52,544 bases of DNA from an uncultured Bacillota bacterium (GTDB taxonomy: Bacteria > Bacillota > Clostridia > Oscillospirales > Oscillospiraceae): contig CAMWBA010000004.1 of assembly GCA_947172355.1 (NCBI GenBank), positions 1-52,544 on the forward strand, in the 5' to 3' direction. The first letter of the stretch is position 1. Every line of letters starts with the position of its first letter. Of this stretch, positions 34,822 to 44,050 are shown in pieces. The notes beneath the pieces were generated by a model. It saw nothing but the letters and a program-made list of their open reading frames with translations, was not told the origin of the DNA and did not search any database. The position numbers and the translations under genes were made by a program.

Positions 34822-35070
34822 CTACTTGGCGACCTTCTCGAACCGGTTCGGCTTGCCGTACCGGTCATAGTACACCCAAACCACATCACCAACATCTGGC
34901 ACATAGTCCATGCCGTCGCGCTTCTGGTGGCTCAGGAAGAACTTTCCCGCCATCTGACCGGCAACACCATCTGCGTCCATCAGGTAGAAAAACGATGTTC
35001 CATCCACTTGCCGGTTCCTGTCGTCCTTAAACGATACACCACGAAGCCCCACAATCTTTAGCTTGTCCAT
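34822..35070 (-). CDS. gV-like single-stranded DNA-binding protein (candidate)
   Basis: An 82-residue cytoplasmic protein from ATG 35070 (GAGGA upstream; the longer start at 35085 is not supported). Its strand-rich pattern, KIVGLRGVSFKDDRNRQVDG, then TSFFYLMDADGVAGQM, then DVGDVVWVYYDRYGKP, fits an OB fold of the size of M13 gV (87 residues). The likely role is coating the single-stranded phage genome before assembly. It is the first gene of the minus-strand operon, under the repressor-flanked promoter. Confidence 0.55.
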   Translation of the reverse strand: MDKLKIVGLRGVSFKDDRNRQVDGTSFFYLMDADGVAGQMAGKFFLSHQKRDGMDYVPDVGDVVWVYYDRYGKPNRFEKVAK

Positions 35071-35115
35071 TACTTTTATCCTCACTTTCTTATAGTTTCA
35101 AGTACAAAAACAATT

Positions 35116-35175
35116 GTATACAATGTATACCATGTATTCCTAGAAAAGTCAAGAGGATTCGTATACATTGAATAC
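35116..35175. promoter_or_regulatory. Phage promoter overlaid by repeated GTATAC operators
   Basis: A minus-strand sigma-A promoter: -35 TTGACT (35152-35147), 17-bp spacer, -10 TATACA (35129-35124). Hexamers GTATAC lie at 35116, 35125 and (as GTATTC) 35134, exactly 9 bp apart; a second pair, GTATAC at 35161 and GAATAC at 35170, is also 9 bp apart. The -10 is inside the first cluster. Such a spaced array is a typical target for ribbon-helix-helix dimers and lies between the divergent gV-like and RHH genes. Confidence 0.7.
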
Positions 35176-35193
35176 AGAGGGGAGGGCAAAAAA

Positions 35194-35388
35194 ATGGCTG
35201 AAAAAAGCAAACAAACCGAAGTAATAACATTCAGAACTTCCCCAGAAACAAAGCAAAAATTAAAAGCAGAAGCAGAAAAAAGAGATTGGACACTAGCACA
35301 GCTTGTAGAAAGAATAGTGACCGCCTACACCAACAATACACACAACACAACCTCTCAGACAATAAACATCACAATAAACGGAGGATAA
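35194..35388 (+). CDS. Ribbon-helix-helix repressor (Arc/CopG-like)
   Basis: A 64-residue protein with a beta strand TEVITFRTSPETKQ followed by two helices (KLKAEAEKRD and LAQLVERIVTAY), the RHH fold. A short polar tail follows. GGGAGGGC precedes the ATG. It is transcribed away from the phage operon and sits beside a 9-bp-periodic operator array, so it is the likely regulator of phage gene expression and of itself. The coding DNA is A-rich and unlike its chromosomal neighbours. Confidence 0.75.
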   Translation: MAEKSKQTEVITFRTSPETKQKLKAEAEKRDWTLAQLVERIVTAYTNNTHNTTSQTINITINGG

Positions 35389-35389
35389 A

Positions 35390-35513
35390 ATGGGATTCCT
35401 AGAAGGAATACAACATTTTTTTCATAGGTATAGGAGTAGCAATACAATATATAACAACAATAGTATGGACAATACTAAAAACCATTTGGGATATAATAAC
35501 AAACTTATTTTAA
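35390..35513 (+). pseudogene. Small TM protein with frameshift at a T7 run
   Basis: ATG at 35390, just after the repressor stop and GGAGGA, reads MGFLEGIQHF in frame 0 and then turns hydrophilic and stops. If one T of the T7 run (35416-35422) is skipped, the reading becomes FFIGIGVAIQYITTIVWTI and on to TAA at 35513: a 40-residue single-TM protein. Either a frameshift mutation, a sequencing slip, or a programmed slippage site. The latter part is clearly hydrophobic. Confidence 0.45.
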
Positions 35514-35562
35514 AGACGTAACACAAAGCTGACGAACCGACGCCTACAGCTGAAGGAAAACC

Positions 35563-35583
35563 GTGTTACAAGCCCTCTCCTCT
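35563..35583 (+). repeat. 21-bp direct repeat, copy 1
   Basis: GTGTTACAAGCCC followed by TCTCCTCT. It recurs with two mismatches at 35940-35960. The two copies flank the small coiled-coil gene. The 35514-35669 gap holds nothing else recognised. Confidence 0.6.
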
Positions 35584-35669
35584 GTCACCTTGCGGGCGGG
35601 ACGAAGGAAAAACGGTAGACTTGACAGCCGTGATATACTGGAAGCGCCAGACATAAGGAGGTCGAGAAT

Positions 35670-35879
35670 ATGACAGATCAAGAACTGCTACAGGCGATCA
35701 GAGCCATCACCAAAGAAGAGTTAAAACCCATTACCCAACGGCTAGACAAGCTAGATGAACGGCTGGACATGCTGGAAGAAAGTCTGGAGGAGACCCGGAA
35801 CGGTGTGAACATGCTGATTAACTGGTCGGAAAAGGTCAGTATGGCCGCAACGTTCCCCCTGCCGGACATAGACGATTGA
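35670..35879 (+). CDS. Small coiled-coil protein
   Basis: A 69-residue cytoplasmic protein, mostly one coiled coil (residues 15-52 with a heptad pattern: LDKLDERLDMLEESLEETR). It begins MTDQELLQAI and ends PDIDD. AAGGAGG precedes the ATG and a terminator follows, so it forms its own unit within the phage's right part. Its N-terminus resembles the coiled-coil protein beside xerD (45586-45975), and its C-terminus is echoed by a remnant at 36922-36975. Function unknown. Confidence 0.6.
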   Translation: MTDQELLQAIRAITKEELKPITQRLDKLDERLDMLEESLEETRNGVNMLINWSEKVSMAATFPLPDIDD

Positions 35880-35884
35880 ACCAG

Positions 35885-35914
35885 AGAGGAGGTGGACACC
35901 TCCTCTTCTGTTTT
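35885..35914 (+). terminator. Terminator after small coiled-coil gene
   Basis: AGAGGAGGT pairs with ACCTCCTCT, loop GGAC, followed by TCTGTTTTC. Confidence 0.7.
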
Positions 35915-35939
35915 CAGACTACCTGGCAACTGAAAAAAC

Positions 35940-35960
35940 GTGTTACAAGCCCCCTCCCCT
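35940..35960 (+). repeat. 21-bp direct repeat, copy 2
   Basis: GTGTTACAAGCCC followed by CCTCCCCT. Mate of the copy at 35563. The 35915-36404 gap is noncoding and rich in hairpins, as is usual for the intergenic region of a filamentous phage. Confidence 0.6.
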
Positions 35961-36098
35961 AACGCCAGCGGACAGGACGGAAGCTATTGTTGAAGGGTGG
36001 CCCCTGCTGACTAAAAATAAAAAGCCCGCCACGGGCGAGGCCCAGGCGGACACTGGAAGCTATCAGCAAGGCGGGGACAAAGGTTGGTTGCGCTCCAT

Positions 36099-36156
36099 GG
36101 CAATTCCCCGACGACAGACCATTAAAACATGGCAGCCGATAGCCGCGGGAATTGCC
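36099..36156. repeat. Long hairpin in the noncoding right end
   Basis: GGCAATTCCC (36099-36108) and GGGAATTGCC (36147-36156) form a perfect 10-bp stem whose loop holds a smaller inverted repeat (GGC-AGCC / AGCC-GC area). Candidate packaging signal or complementary-strand origin of the phage. Assigned by position and structure only. Confidence 0.4.
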
Positions 36157-36279
36157 GTCGCTCTGATCTCCGATTGCAAAACCTGGAAGCGAGTGCTAAG
36201 AAAGTCATAACCTGGTCACGCAGATCAGCACGGCAGCGGAGCAAAAGTGGTTGCACTCCTACCGGCTAAGTGCTAAGAA

Positions 36280-36311
36280 CCCAGGTCAACAAAACAGCGG
36301 TTTTGCTAGAC
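36280..36311. repeat. Internal att-like copy
   Basis: CCAGGTCAACAAAA, 6-bp centre CAGCGG, then TTTTGCTAGACC. The left arm is identical to that of the left border palindrome and the right arm is imperfect. It may be an accessory site or an older border. Confidence 0.45.
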
Positions 36312-36321
36312 CAGCATGAAA

Positions 36322-36349
36322 AGCGCCCTGGGCCGCAGTCCAGGGCGCT
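36322..36349. terminator. GC hairpin at phage right end
   Basis: AGCGCCCTGG pairs with CCAGGGCGCT, 8-base loop. No T run directly follows. The second half of the structure is repeated at 36791 in the deleted copy. Confidence 0.4.
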
Positions 36350-36444
36350 ATGTCTCTAATCGGAGCCTGGACCACGGCCCAGGACGTTTTTCGAATTAAG
36401 GATGCAGGTTAACAAAACCGCAGATTTCATTTTGTTGACCCGGG
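36333..36444 (+). repeat. Right-end repeat, copy 1
   Basis: About 112 bp from CCGCAGTCCAGGGCGCT through the att-like sequence, matched with few changes at 36791-36910. Shows that the same phage end occurs twice. Confidence 0.75.
36405..36444. repeat. Middle att-like site (junction of tandem copies)
   Basis: CAGGTTAACAAAA, 12-bp centre CCGCAGATTTCA, TTTTGTTGACCCGGG. Its right half and following 35 bp (through GGCGCTTGGCGTCCCTCC) repeat the sequence just inside the left border (29001-29049). It therefore joins the right end of the full element to the left end of the deleted one. Confidence 0.65.
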
Positions 36445-36503
36445 TATGCCCTCACTCAGAGGCGCTTGGCGTCCCTCCCTTTTGAAGTATTTTCCTTATA
36501 CTA

Positions 36504-36765
36504 TCACTTTTTCTTGTGCTGGTCAATGAGCTGCCGGTACTTTAAAGGAATCTGTTTACCACGTTTTCTAAGAGCATCCATAAAAGCAGCTTCCCCCATA
36601 ATCTCTATGTATGCAGCAATTGCATTCCCAGCTTGTCCTATTACAAAGTTCTCTAGATTTATCATATTATACTCCGTTCCTGGCTTTTGATAAAGCCGAA
36701 TTTGCCCAACACCATCCAATAAATCAGCCCAATACTTCCTTGCTGGAGCTTTTTGGCAAACTCCA
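36504..36765 (-). pseudogene. 3' fragment of a second rep gene
   Basis: Reads KYWADLLDGVGQIRLYQKPG, then EYNMINLENFVIGQAGNAI, ending HKKK at the stop. This is collinear with the last 80 or so residues of the full Rep_trans protein (LLDGASRIRLYEKPG, NMINLENFVIQQAGGAI), with many substitutions. The 5' part is missing: upstream of about 36770 the DNA is the phage right end. It is a remnant of a second, diverged copy of the element. Confidence 0.8.
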
Positions 36766-36790
36766 AGGCCCAGCTATCCCGGAGCTGAAG

Positions 36791-36910
36791 CCGCAGCCCA
36801 GGGCGCTCGGTCTCTGATTGGAGCCTGGACACCGGCATGGGACACTTTTCGTTTTTTCGTTTGGAGGCGGCAGGTCATCAAAACCGCAGGATTTCATTTT
36901 GTTGACCTGG
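36791..36910 (+). repeat. Right-end repeat, copy 2
   Basis: Second copy of the right-end repeat at 36333, starting CCGCAGCCCAGGGCGCT. It is joined directly to the truncated rep, so about 7 kb of the second copy has been lost. Confidence 0.75.
36871..36910. repeat. Right att-like site
   Basis: CAGGTCATCAAAA, 13-bp centre ending ATTTCA, TTTTGTTGACCTGG. Probably the right border of the tandem array. Confidence 0.6.
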
Positions 36911-36921
36911 ACATGTCCAGG

Positions 36922-36975
36922 TCGAAGAAAGTCGGCATAGCTGCAACATTTCTGTTTCTGGACATAGATGATTGA
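36922..36975 (+). pseudogene. C-terminal remnant of the small coiled-coil gene
   Basis: Eighteen codons, SKKVGIAATFLFLDIDD then stop, match the end of the protein at 35670 (EKVSMAATFPLPDIDD) and are followed by a similar GC hairpin terminator. No start or upstream part remains. It lies just outside the right att-like site. Confidence 0.55.
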
Positions 36976-36980
36976 CAAAA

Positions 36981-37004
36981 AGGGAGAGGCAAATGCCTCT
37001 CCCT
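36981..37004 (-). terminator. Terminator between phage remnant and DUF362 gene
   Basis: AGGGAGAGGCA pairs with TGCCTCTCCCT, and in the minus direction TTTTTG follows. Serves the DUF362 gene. Confidence 0.8.
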
Positions 37005-37019
37005 TCCCTAATTTATACC

Positions 37020-38150
37020 TCACAGTTTAATCAGCTCATATGTTCGAGATCCTAAACCGATCTTTTCAGCGTGAGCCAAGCAACTGCGCCATTCCGATTC
37101 TGGAGTAGAGTTGGTGAAGTGGTCGTGATGGTCGTGGAACTCTGGGTCTGCCAGATGTTTAGCCAGCTGACTGCCCGGCATAGGCTCGGCGGCCATACAG
37201 GCATCCACACAGGCTTGGTCTAGTGCCAGCGGATCGGTGGAGATAAACATGCCAATATTGGGCAGGATGGGCACATCATTTTCTGCGTGACAGTCGCAGT
37301 TGGGAGATACATCCACGATCAAGGAGATGTGGAACTGAGGGCGGCCAGCCACCACTGCCTTTGTATATTCCGCCATACGGCAGTTGAGCGCAGCCTGGGC
37401 GTTGTCATTGGTAAAATAGATTGCATCAAAGTTGCAGGCCCCCAGACACCGGCCGCAGCCCACACAGTGGGTCTCGTCCACATGCATTTTTCTGGTCTGT
37501 TGGTCAAATACCAATCCGCTGTTGGCACACTCCTTTTGACAGCGCATACAGCCCCGACAGACATCAACTCTGATTTTTGGCTTGCCGCTGGCGTGCTGCT
37601 CTTTTTTCCCTGCCCGGGAACCGCAGCCCATACCGATATTTTTAATCGCACCGCCAAAGCCGGTCATCTCATGGCCTTTAAAGTGGGATAGACTGATAAA
37701 TATATCAGCATCCATAATCGCCCGTCCGATTTTGGCGTTTTTAACATATTCTCCCCCCTCTACGGGGATTTCCACATCATCGGTGCCCTTCAGTCCATCC
37801 GCGATCAAAATAGGACAGCCCACCGTCAGCGGAGTAAAACCGTTTTGCCAGGCACACTCCAGGTGTTCCAGTGCATTTTTCCGGCTGCCGGGGTACATGG
37901 TATTGCAGTCGGTGAGGAAGGGCTTGCCGCCCAACTCCTTGACCACATCCACCACCGCCCGGGCATAGTTAGGCCGCAGATAACTGACATTGCCTAGTTC
38001 TCCAAAGTGCATTTTAATGGCCACAAACTTACCATCCAAGTCAAGCTCCTGAATTTCCGCTTTCTTCATCAGCTTTTTTAGCTTGGTCGGCAAACTGTCG
38101 CCATATGCCTCAGTATGGAAGTCTGTAAAATAAACCTTTGATGTCTGCAT
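37020..38150 (-). CDS. DUF362 protein with two 4Fe-4S sites
   Basis: A 376-residue cytoplasmic iron-sulphur protein. The N-terminal DUF362 domain (about 45-185) has SYLRPNYARAVVDVVKELGGKPFLTDCNTMY and the SLSHFKGHEMTGFGGAIKNIGMG strand; a ferredoxin module follows with two clusters, CRGCMRCQKEC and CVGCGRCLGAC. The remainder holds the DPLALDQACVDACMA segment of the family. Such proteins are thought to pass electrons to unknown partners in anaerobes. Begins with ATG 38150, GGAGACAT upstream. Confidence 0.85.
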   Translation of the reverse strand: MQTSKVYFTDFHTEAYGDSLPTKLKKLMKKAEIQELDLDGKFVAIKMHFGELGNVSYLRPNYARAVVDVVKELGGKPFLTDCNTMYPGSRKNALEHLECAWQNGFTPLTVGCPILIADGLKGTDDVEIPVEGGEYVKNAKIGRAIMDADIFISLSHFKGHEMTGFGGAIKNIGMGCGSRAGKKEQHASGKPKIRVDVCRGCMRCQKECANSGLVFDQQTRKMHVDETHCVGCGRCLGACNFDAIYFTNDNAQAALNCRMAEYTKAVVAGRPQFHISLIVDVSPNCDCHAENDVPILPNIGMFISTDPLALDQACVDACMAAEPMPGSQLAKHLADPEFHDHHDHFTNSTPESEWRSCLAHAEKIGLGSRTYELIKL

Positions 38151-38223
38151 ATTCTATGTCTCCTTTACTATAAATTCTTTAAAAACTATAGCACATAAAG
38201 TGCCCTTTAAGTCAAGCATTTTC

Positions 38224-39165
38224 TCACGTCTTACCCCGCCTTGCTTCCAGGATTCCTGGGACAATGGAACATAGGGAGCCAGCGACAATCATCACAACAC
38301 CGGCCAACATATTAGGAGCAATTACCTCGCCATGGAGCCACCAGGCCAAGATGGGAGACAGTGCAGGTTTAAAAAAGTAGACCAGAGAAACGACACTGGC
38401 CGGCTGGTACTCCATAGCTAAAAAGTAACAGCAGAAGCCGATTCCTGCCACACCCACCGAGACAAAAAGAACATAAGGTAGATTGGCCCAAGTGTATCCG
38501 GAAAAGACAGGAATATTTGCAAAGTTTTCCATGCCAAGGGACTGAAACCATTGGGCTACTGCGGGAATATGGGTGAGCAGAATAAAGACAAGCACAATTA
38601 GACTGCCAAACAGAAAGCTGAAACAGGTGACCACCGCGCCTCCAAACTCAGCACACTTGCGTTTGCCCATCACGCCATACAGAGAAAACAACAGGGTAGA
38701 CAGTAGCGTCAAAAATACACCGGTCATATTAAGTGTGGTGTTCCAGGGGCTGATAATGACCACCGTACCGGCGACCTCCAGGGCAAGGGCAGCAATGTTT
38801 CGGGGTTTGATAGGTTCTCCCAACAGGAAAAAGGCTAAAAAGGTGACAAATACCGGGTTACAGCTGAATAACACCGCAGTTACAGAGGAGTCCGTGTAAT
38901 TTACCGCCATGTGGAGGATTGGCATACTCAAAGCGATTCCCGTAAGCCCCAGCAGTGCGAAAAAACATATGCTTTTTTGGTCCAACTGCTTTCCTCTCTT
39001 TTTTAATGTGCTCAGTGCTACCGGCAGCAGAAACAGAAAACCAACAAAAAAGCGGCACAACGTCAACTGGACCGAGTTAATCTGACCTGCAATAAATTTC
39101 AAAACCACCTCAAAGGAGGTGAACATCACAACTGCAACGGCAATATAGAGATAACCTTTTTTCAT
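38224..39165 (-). CDS. EamA/DMT-family transporter
   Basis: A 313-residue drug/metabolite transporter with ten predicted membrane helices in two EamA repeats (about 5-140 and 150-300). Loop features include FLLGEPIKPRNIAAL after the first repeat and WLHGEVIAPNMLAGVVMIVAG near the end, both typical. The substrate cannot be given. GAGAGGG precedes the ATG; the gene follows ligA by 21 bp and ends the minus-strand unit. Confidence 0.8.
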   Translation of the reverse strand: MKKGYLYIAVAVVMFTSFEVVLKFIAGQINSVQLTLCRFFVGFLFLLPVALSTLKKRGKQLDQKSICFFALLGLTGIALSMPILHMAVNYTDSSVTAVLFSCNPVFVTFLAFFLLGEPIKPRNIAALALEVAGTVVIISPWNTTLNMTGVFLTLLSTLLFSLYGVMGKRKCAEFGGAVVTCFSFLFGSLIVLVFILLTHIPAVAQWFQSLGMENFANIPVFSGYTWANLPYVLFVSVGVAGIGFCCYFLAMEYQPASVVSLVYFFKPALSPILAWWLHGEVIAPNMLAGVVMIVAGSLCSIVPGILEARRGKT

Positions 39166-39186
39166 AGAAGCCCTCTCCCCTATCTT

Positions 39187-41834
<2,648 letters not shown>

Positions 41835-41932
41835 ATTGACTTACTCCTGTCTTTTGTTCGGCTTCCGACGGTAACGCATGTTTCCGTTTGTCCAAAGAGG
41901 GACAAAACTATGAACAAAAAATTCGAGGTCCT

Positions 41933-42640
41933 TTATGGCTGACCTATCTGTAAATAAGTGTCTGGAACCTTTCCCACAATCACGGTTTCCGCTACGCACA
42001 GCCGGGTGTTAAGGTTGGTTTCTACCTCTCCTCCGGGGAGCATCAGAGTCATAGGCACTGAAACATCTAACCAAATCCGATGAAGGGTCTGGTTGACCCC
42101 GGCAGAGGTGAGCTGGCTGTCAAATTCCGTCTGTACAGTCCCTACCGTCATAGCACGGACCTTTATGGATGGCCCTTTGGCCCACAGAGGTTCCAAGTTA
42201 AAGAGACTGCCCAGAGGAATCTGGATATCCGATATGTCCACCCCCTCCAATGCCTCTAAAATAGCGGTGGTAAACTCTGCACGGAGCAGATTCATCCGAG
42301 CCATATCGGTAGTCAGTGCAGTAATACTTCCTTTTTCCTCTCGCTGAATTGTAACGAAATCACTATAGCTGACCTGACGCTCCGCCAAACTGGCAGTAAC
42401 AGCATGTTCCACCACCGCAGTCATGGTGTTCTGTGTCTGGGCAGCGGCAACTTCTGCCACAACTGGGCGCAGCTTGGCTTCAAGCAGGGCAATAGCTGAT
42501 GCAGCGATTAAAAAAGCTACCCCCAGCGTAAGAAAGGCGCTTGGAAGGGACTGTATTCGGCCGGTTTTGGCAGTACGCCAAAGGTTCCTTGGCCTGCGAA
42601 CTCGACGGACAAACTCCCGCCGCCAAGGAGACATCGCCAT
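41933..42640 (-). CDS. yunB: Sporulation protein YunB
   Basis: A 235-residue protein with a basic N-terminus, one membrane helix (about 33-55) and a soluble domain with the family segments LEALEGVDISDIQIPLGSLFNLEPL and RIWLDVSVPMTLMLPGGEVE. In B. subtilis yunB is made in the mother cell and is needed for efficient sporulation. ATG 42640 follows GGTGAGGAT. Its presence supports a spore-forming host. Confidence 0.85.
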   Translation of the reverse strand: MAMSPWRREFVRRVRRPRNLWRTAKTGRIQSLPSAFLTLGVAFLIAASAIALLEAKLRPVVAEVAAAQTQNTMTAVVEHAVTASLAERQVSYSDFVTIQREEKGSITALTTDMARMNLLRAEFTTAILEALEGVDISDIQIPLGSLFNLEPLWAKGPSIKVRAMTVGTVQTEFDSQLTSAGVNQTLHRIWLDVSVPMTLMLPGGEVETNLNTRLCVAETVIVGKVPDTYLQIGQP

Positions 42641-42777
42641 ATCCTCACCCCCTATGGATCAAGATATTCCAAAGGCGGCTTGGACTATGCCATTTCTGTT
42701 TCACCGGATTACCCTACAATGTGCATCCTTTTTCAAATATCCTCGACTGCATCTGAGGGCAGTTCCATGAAAGGCTC

Positions 42778-44028
42778 CTAATTTGTGCCAAGCAATTCCT
42801 GAACGGCCAACAGAACCCCCAGTTTGCCAGACTCGAAGGTCAATCCACCCTGAAGATAAACGGTGTAAGGTTCCCGCATAGGGGCATCGGCGGATAACTC
42901 GATGGACGCCCCTTGAACAAAGGCACCTGCGGCCATAATGACTTGGCAGTCGTAGCCTGGCATATCCCAGGGCTCCGGGGTGACGTAGGAGTCCACCGGT
43001 GAGCCAAATTGGATGCCTTTGCAAAATCTCCGCAGGGCCTCTGGCTGCTCCATATGAATCATCTGAATGATGTCGTGGCGCACCGCAGAGGAGTGCGGCT
43101 CGGTTTTATAGCCCAGCAGTTCCATCAACTTGGCGGCAAAAACGGCGGTTTTGACCGCCTGGGCCACCGTGTGGGGCGCCAAAAACAACCCCTGGTAAAG
43201 CAGCCGGTTCTGGCCCAAGGTACAGCCGCATTCCCCACCGATGCCAGGGACGGTGAGCCGCATGGCAGCCCCCTCCACCAGATCCCGCCGGCCGGCGATG
43301 TAGCCGCCTGTGGGGGCCAGTCCCCCTCCCGGATTCTTGATCAGCGACCCCACCACCAGGTCGGCTCCTACATGGGTGGGCTCAAGAGTCTCCACAAACT
43401 CACCATAGCAGTTATCAACCAAAATAGCAGCATTGGGATTGGCCTTTTTAATAATCTGGCACAGCTCCCCAATCTCTGGCACCGACAAAGAGGTGCGGGT
43501 GGAGTAGCCCCTAGAGCGCTGAATCAGCACCGCTTTTACCTGAGGGTTGGAAACGGCGTTGGCCAGTCCCTTCAAATCAGGCTTGTTGTCAAGGAGTTCT
43601 ACTTGCTGATACTCCACACCATAATCCTTGAGCGAACCAGGACCTTTGTCCACCGCCCCAACCACCCCCAAAAGGGTATCATAAGGTGCACCCACAGCAG
43701 ATACCAGAATGTCGCCGCTTTTCAACGCTCCAAAGAGCGCGCAAGCGATGGCATGAGTACCGTTGACAAATTGAATACGCACCAAAGCGGCTTCCGTTCC
43801 AAAGAGATCGGCGTAAATCTCGTCCAATTTGTCCCGACCCAAATCGTCATAGCCATAGCCTGTCGTACCGGCAAAATAACCGTCTGCAACCCGATGCTTC
43901 TGGAATGCAGCCAGTACCTGGGCAGTGTTCGCCTCTGCAACGGCATCAATACGGGCAAATTCCTCGGTCAATTGCTTTTGTGCTTGATCGCCCAAGGCAT
44001 TAACCCGGTTGTTTATCTGTAAAGTCAT
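42778..44028 (-). CDS. Methionine gamma-lyase family (aluminium-resistance) PLP protein
   Basis: A 416-residue PLP-dependent fold-type I enzyme of the family once named aluminium resistance protein. Typical segments: GTTGYGYDDLGRDKLDEIYADLFG, VNGTHAIACALFGAL, SVGAP-like VSAVGAPYDTLLGVVG, IQRSRGYSTR, AILVDNCYGEF and GADLVVGSLIKNPGGGLAPTGGYIAG with the expected PLP lysine. The substrate is not certain; methionine gamma-lyase activity is presumed. It follows murD by 22 bp on the same strand. Confidence 0.88.
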   Translation of the reverse strand: MTLQINNRVNALGDQAQKQLTEEFARIDAVAEANTAQVLAAFQKHRVADGYFAGTTGYGYDDLGRDKLDEIYADLFGTEAALVRIQFVNGTHAIACALFGALKSGDILVSAVGAPYDTLLGVVGAVDKGPGSLKDYGVEYQQVELLDNKPDLKGLANAVSNPQVKAVLIQRSRGYSTRTSLSVPEIGELCQIIKKANPNAAILVDNCYGEFVETLEPTHVGADLVVGSLIKNPGGGLAPTGGYIAGRRDLVEGAAMRLTVPGIGGECGCTLGQNRLLYQGLFLAPHTVAQAVKTAVFAAKLMELLGYKTEPHSSAVRHDIIQMIHMEQPEALRRFCKGIQFGSPVDSYVTPEPWDMPGYDCQVIMAAGAFVQGASIELSADAPMREPYTVYLQGGLTFESGKLGVLLAVQELLGTN

Positions 44029-44050
44029 TTTACTTTTCAGCCCTTCTGTT

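Noticed and set aside
34534-35061. Plus-strand frame of 175 codons crossing the tRNA and gV-like gene
   Set aside because: It runs through a tRNA gene on the opposite strand and has no protein-like features.
35600-35650. Promoter TTGACA...TATACT before the small coiled-coil gene
   Set aside because: The two hexamers are only 7 bp apart, far from the 16-18 bp needed.
36724-37023. 99-codon minus frame over the phage right end
   Set aside because: Crosses the deletion junction, att site and terminator; not a gene.
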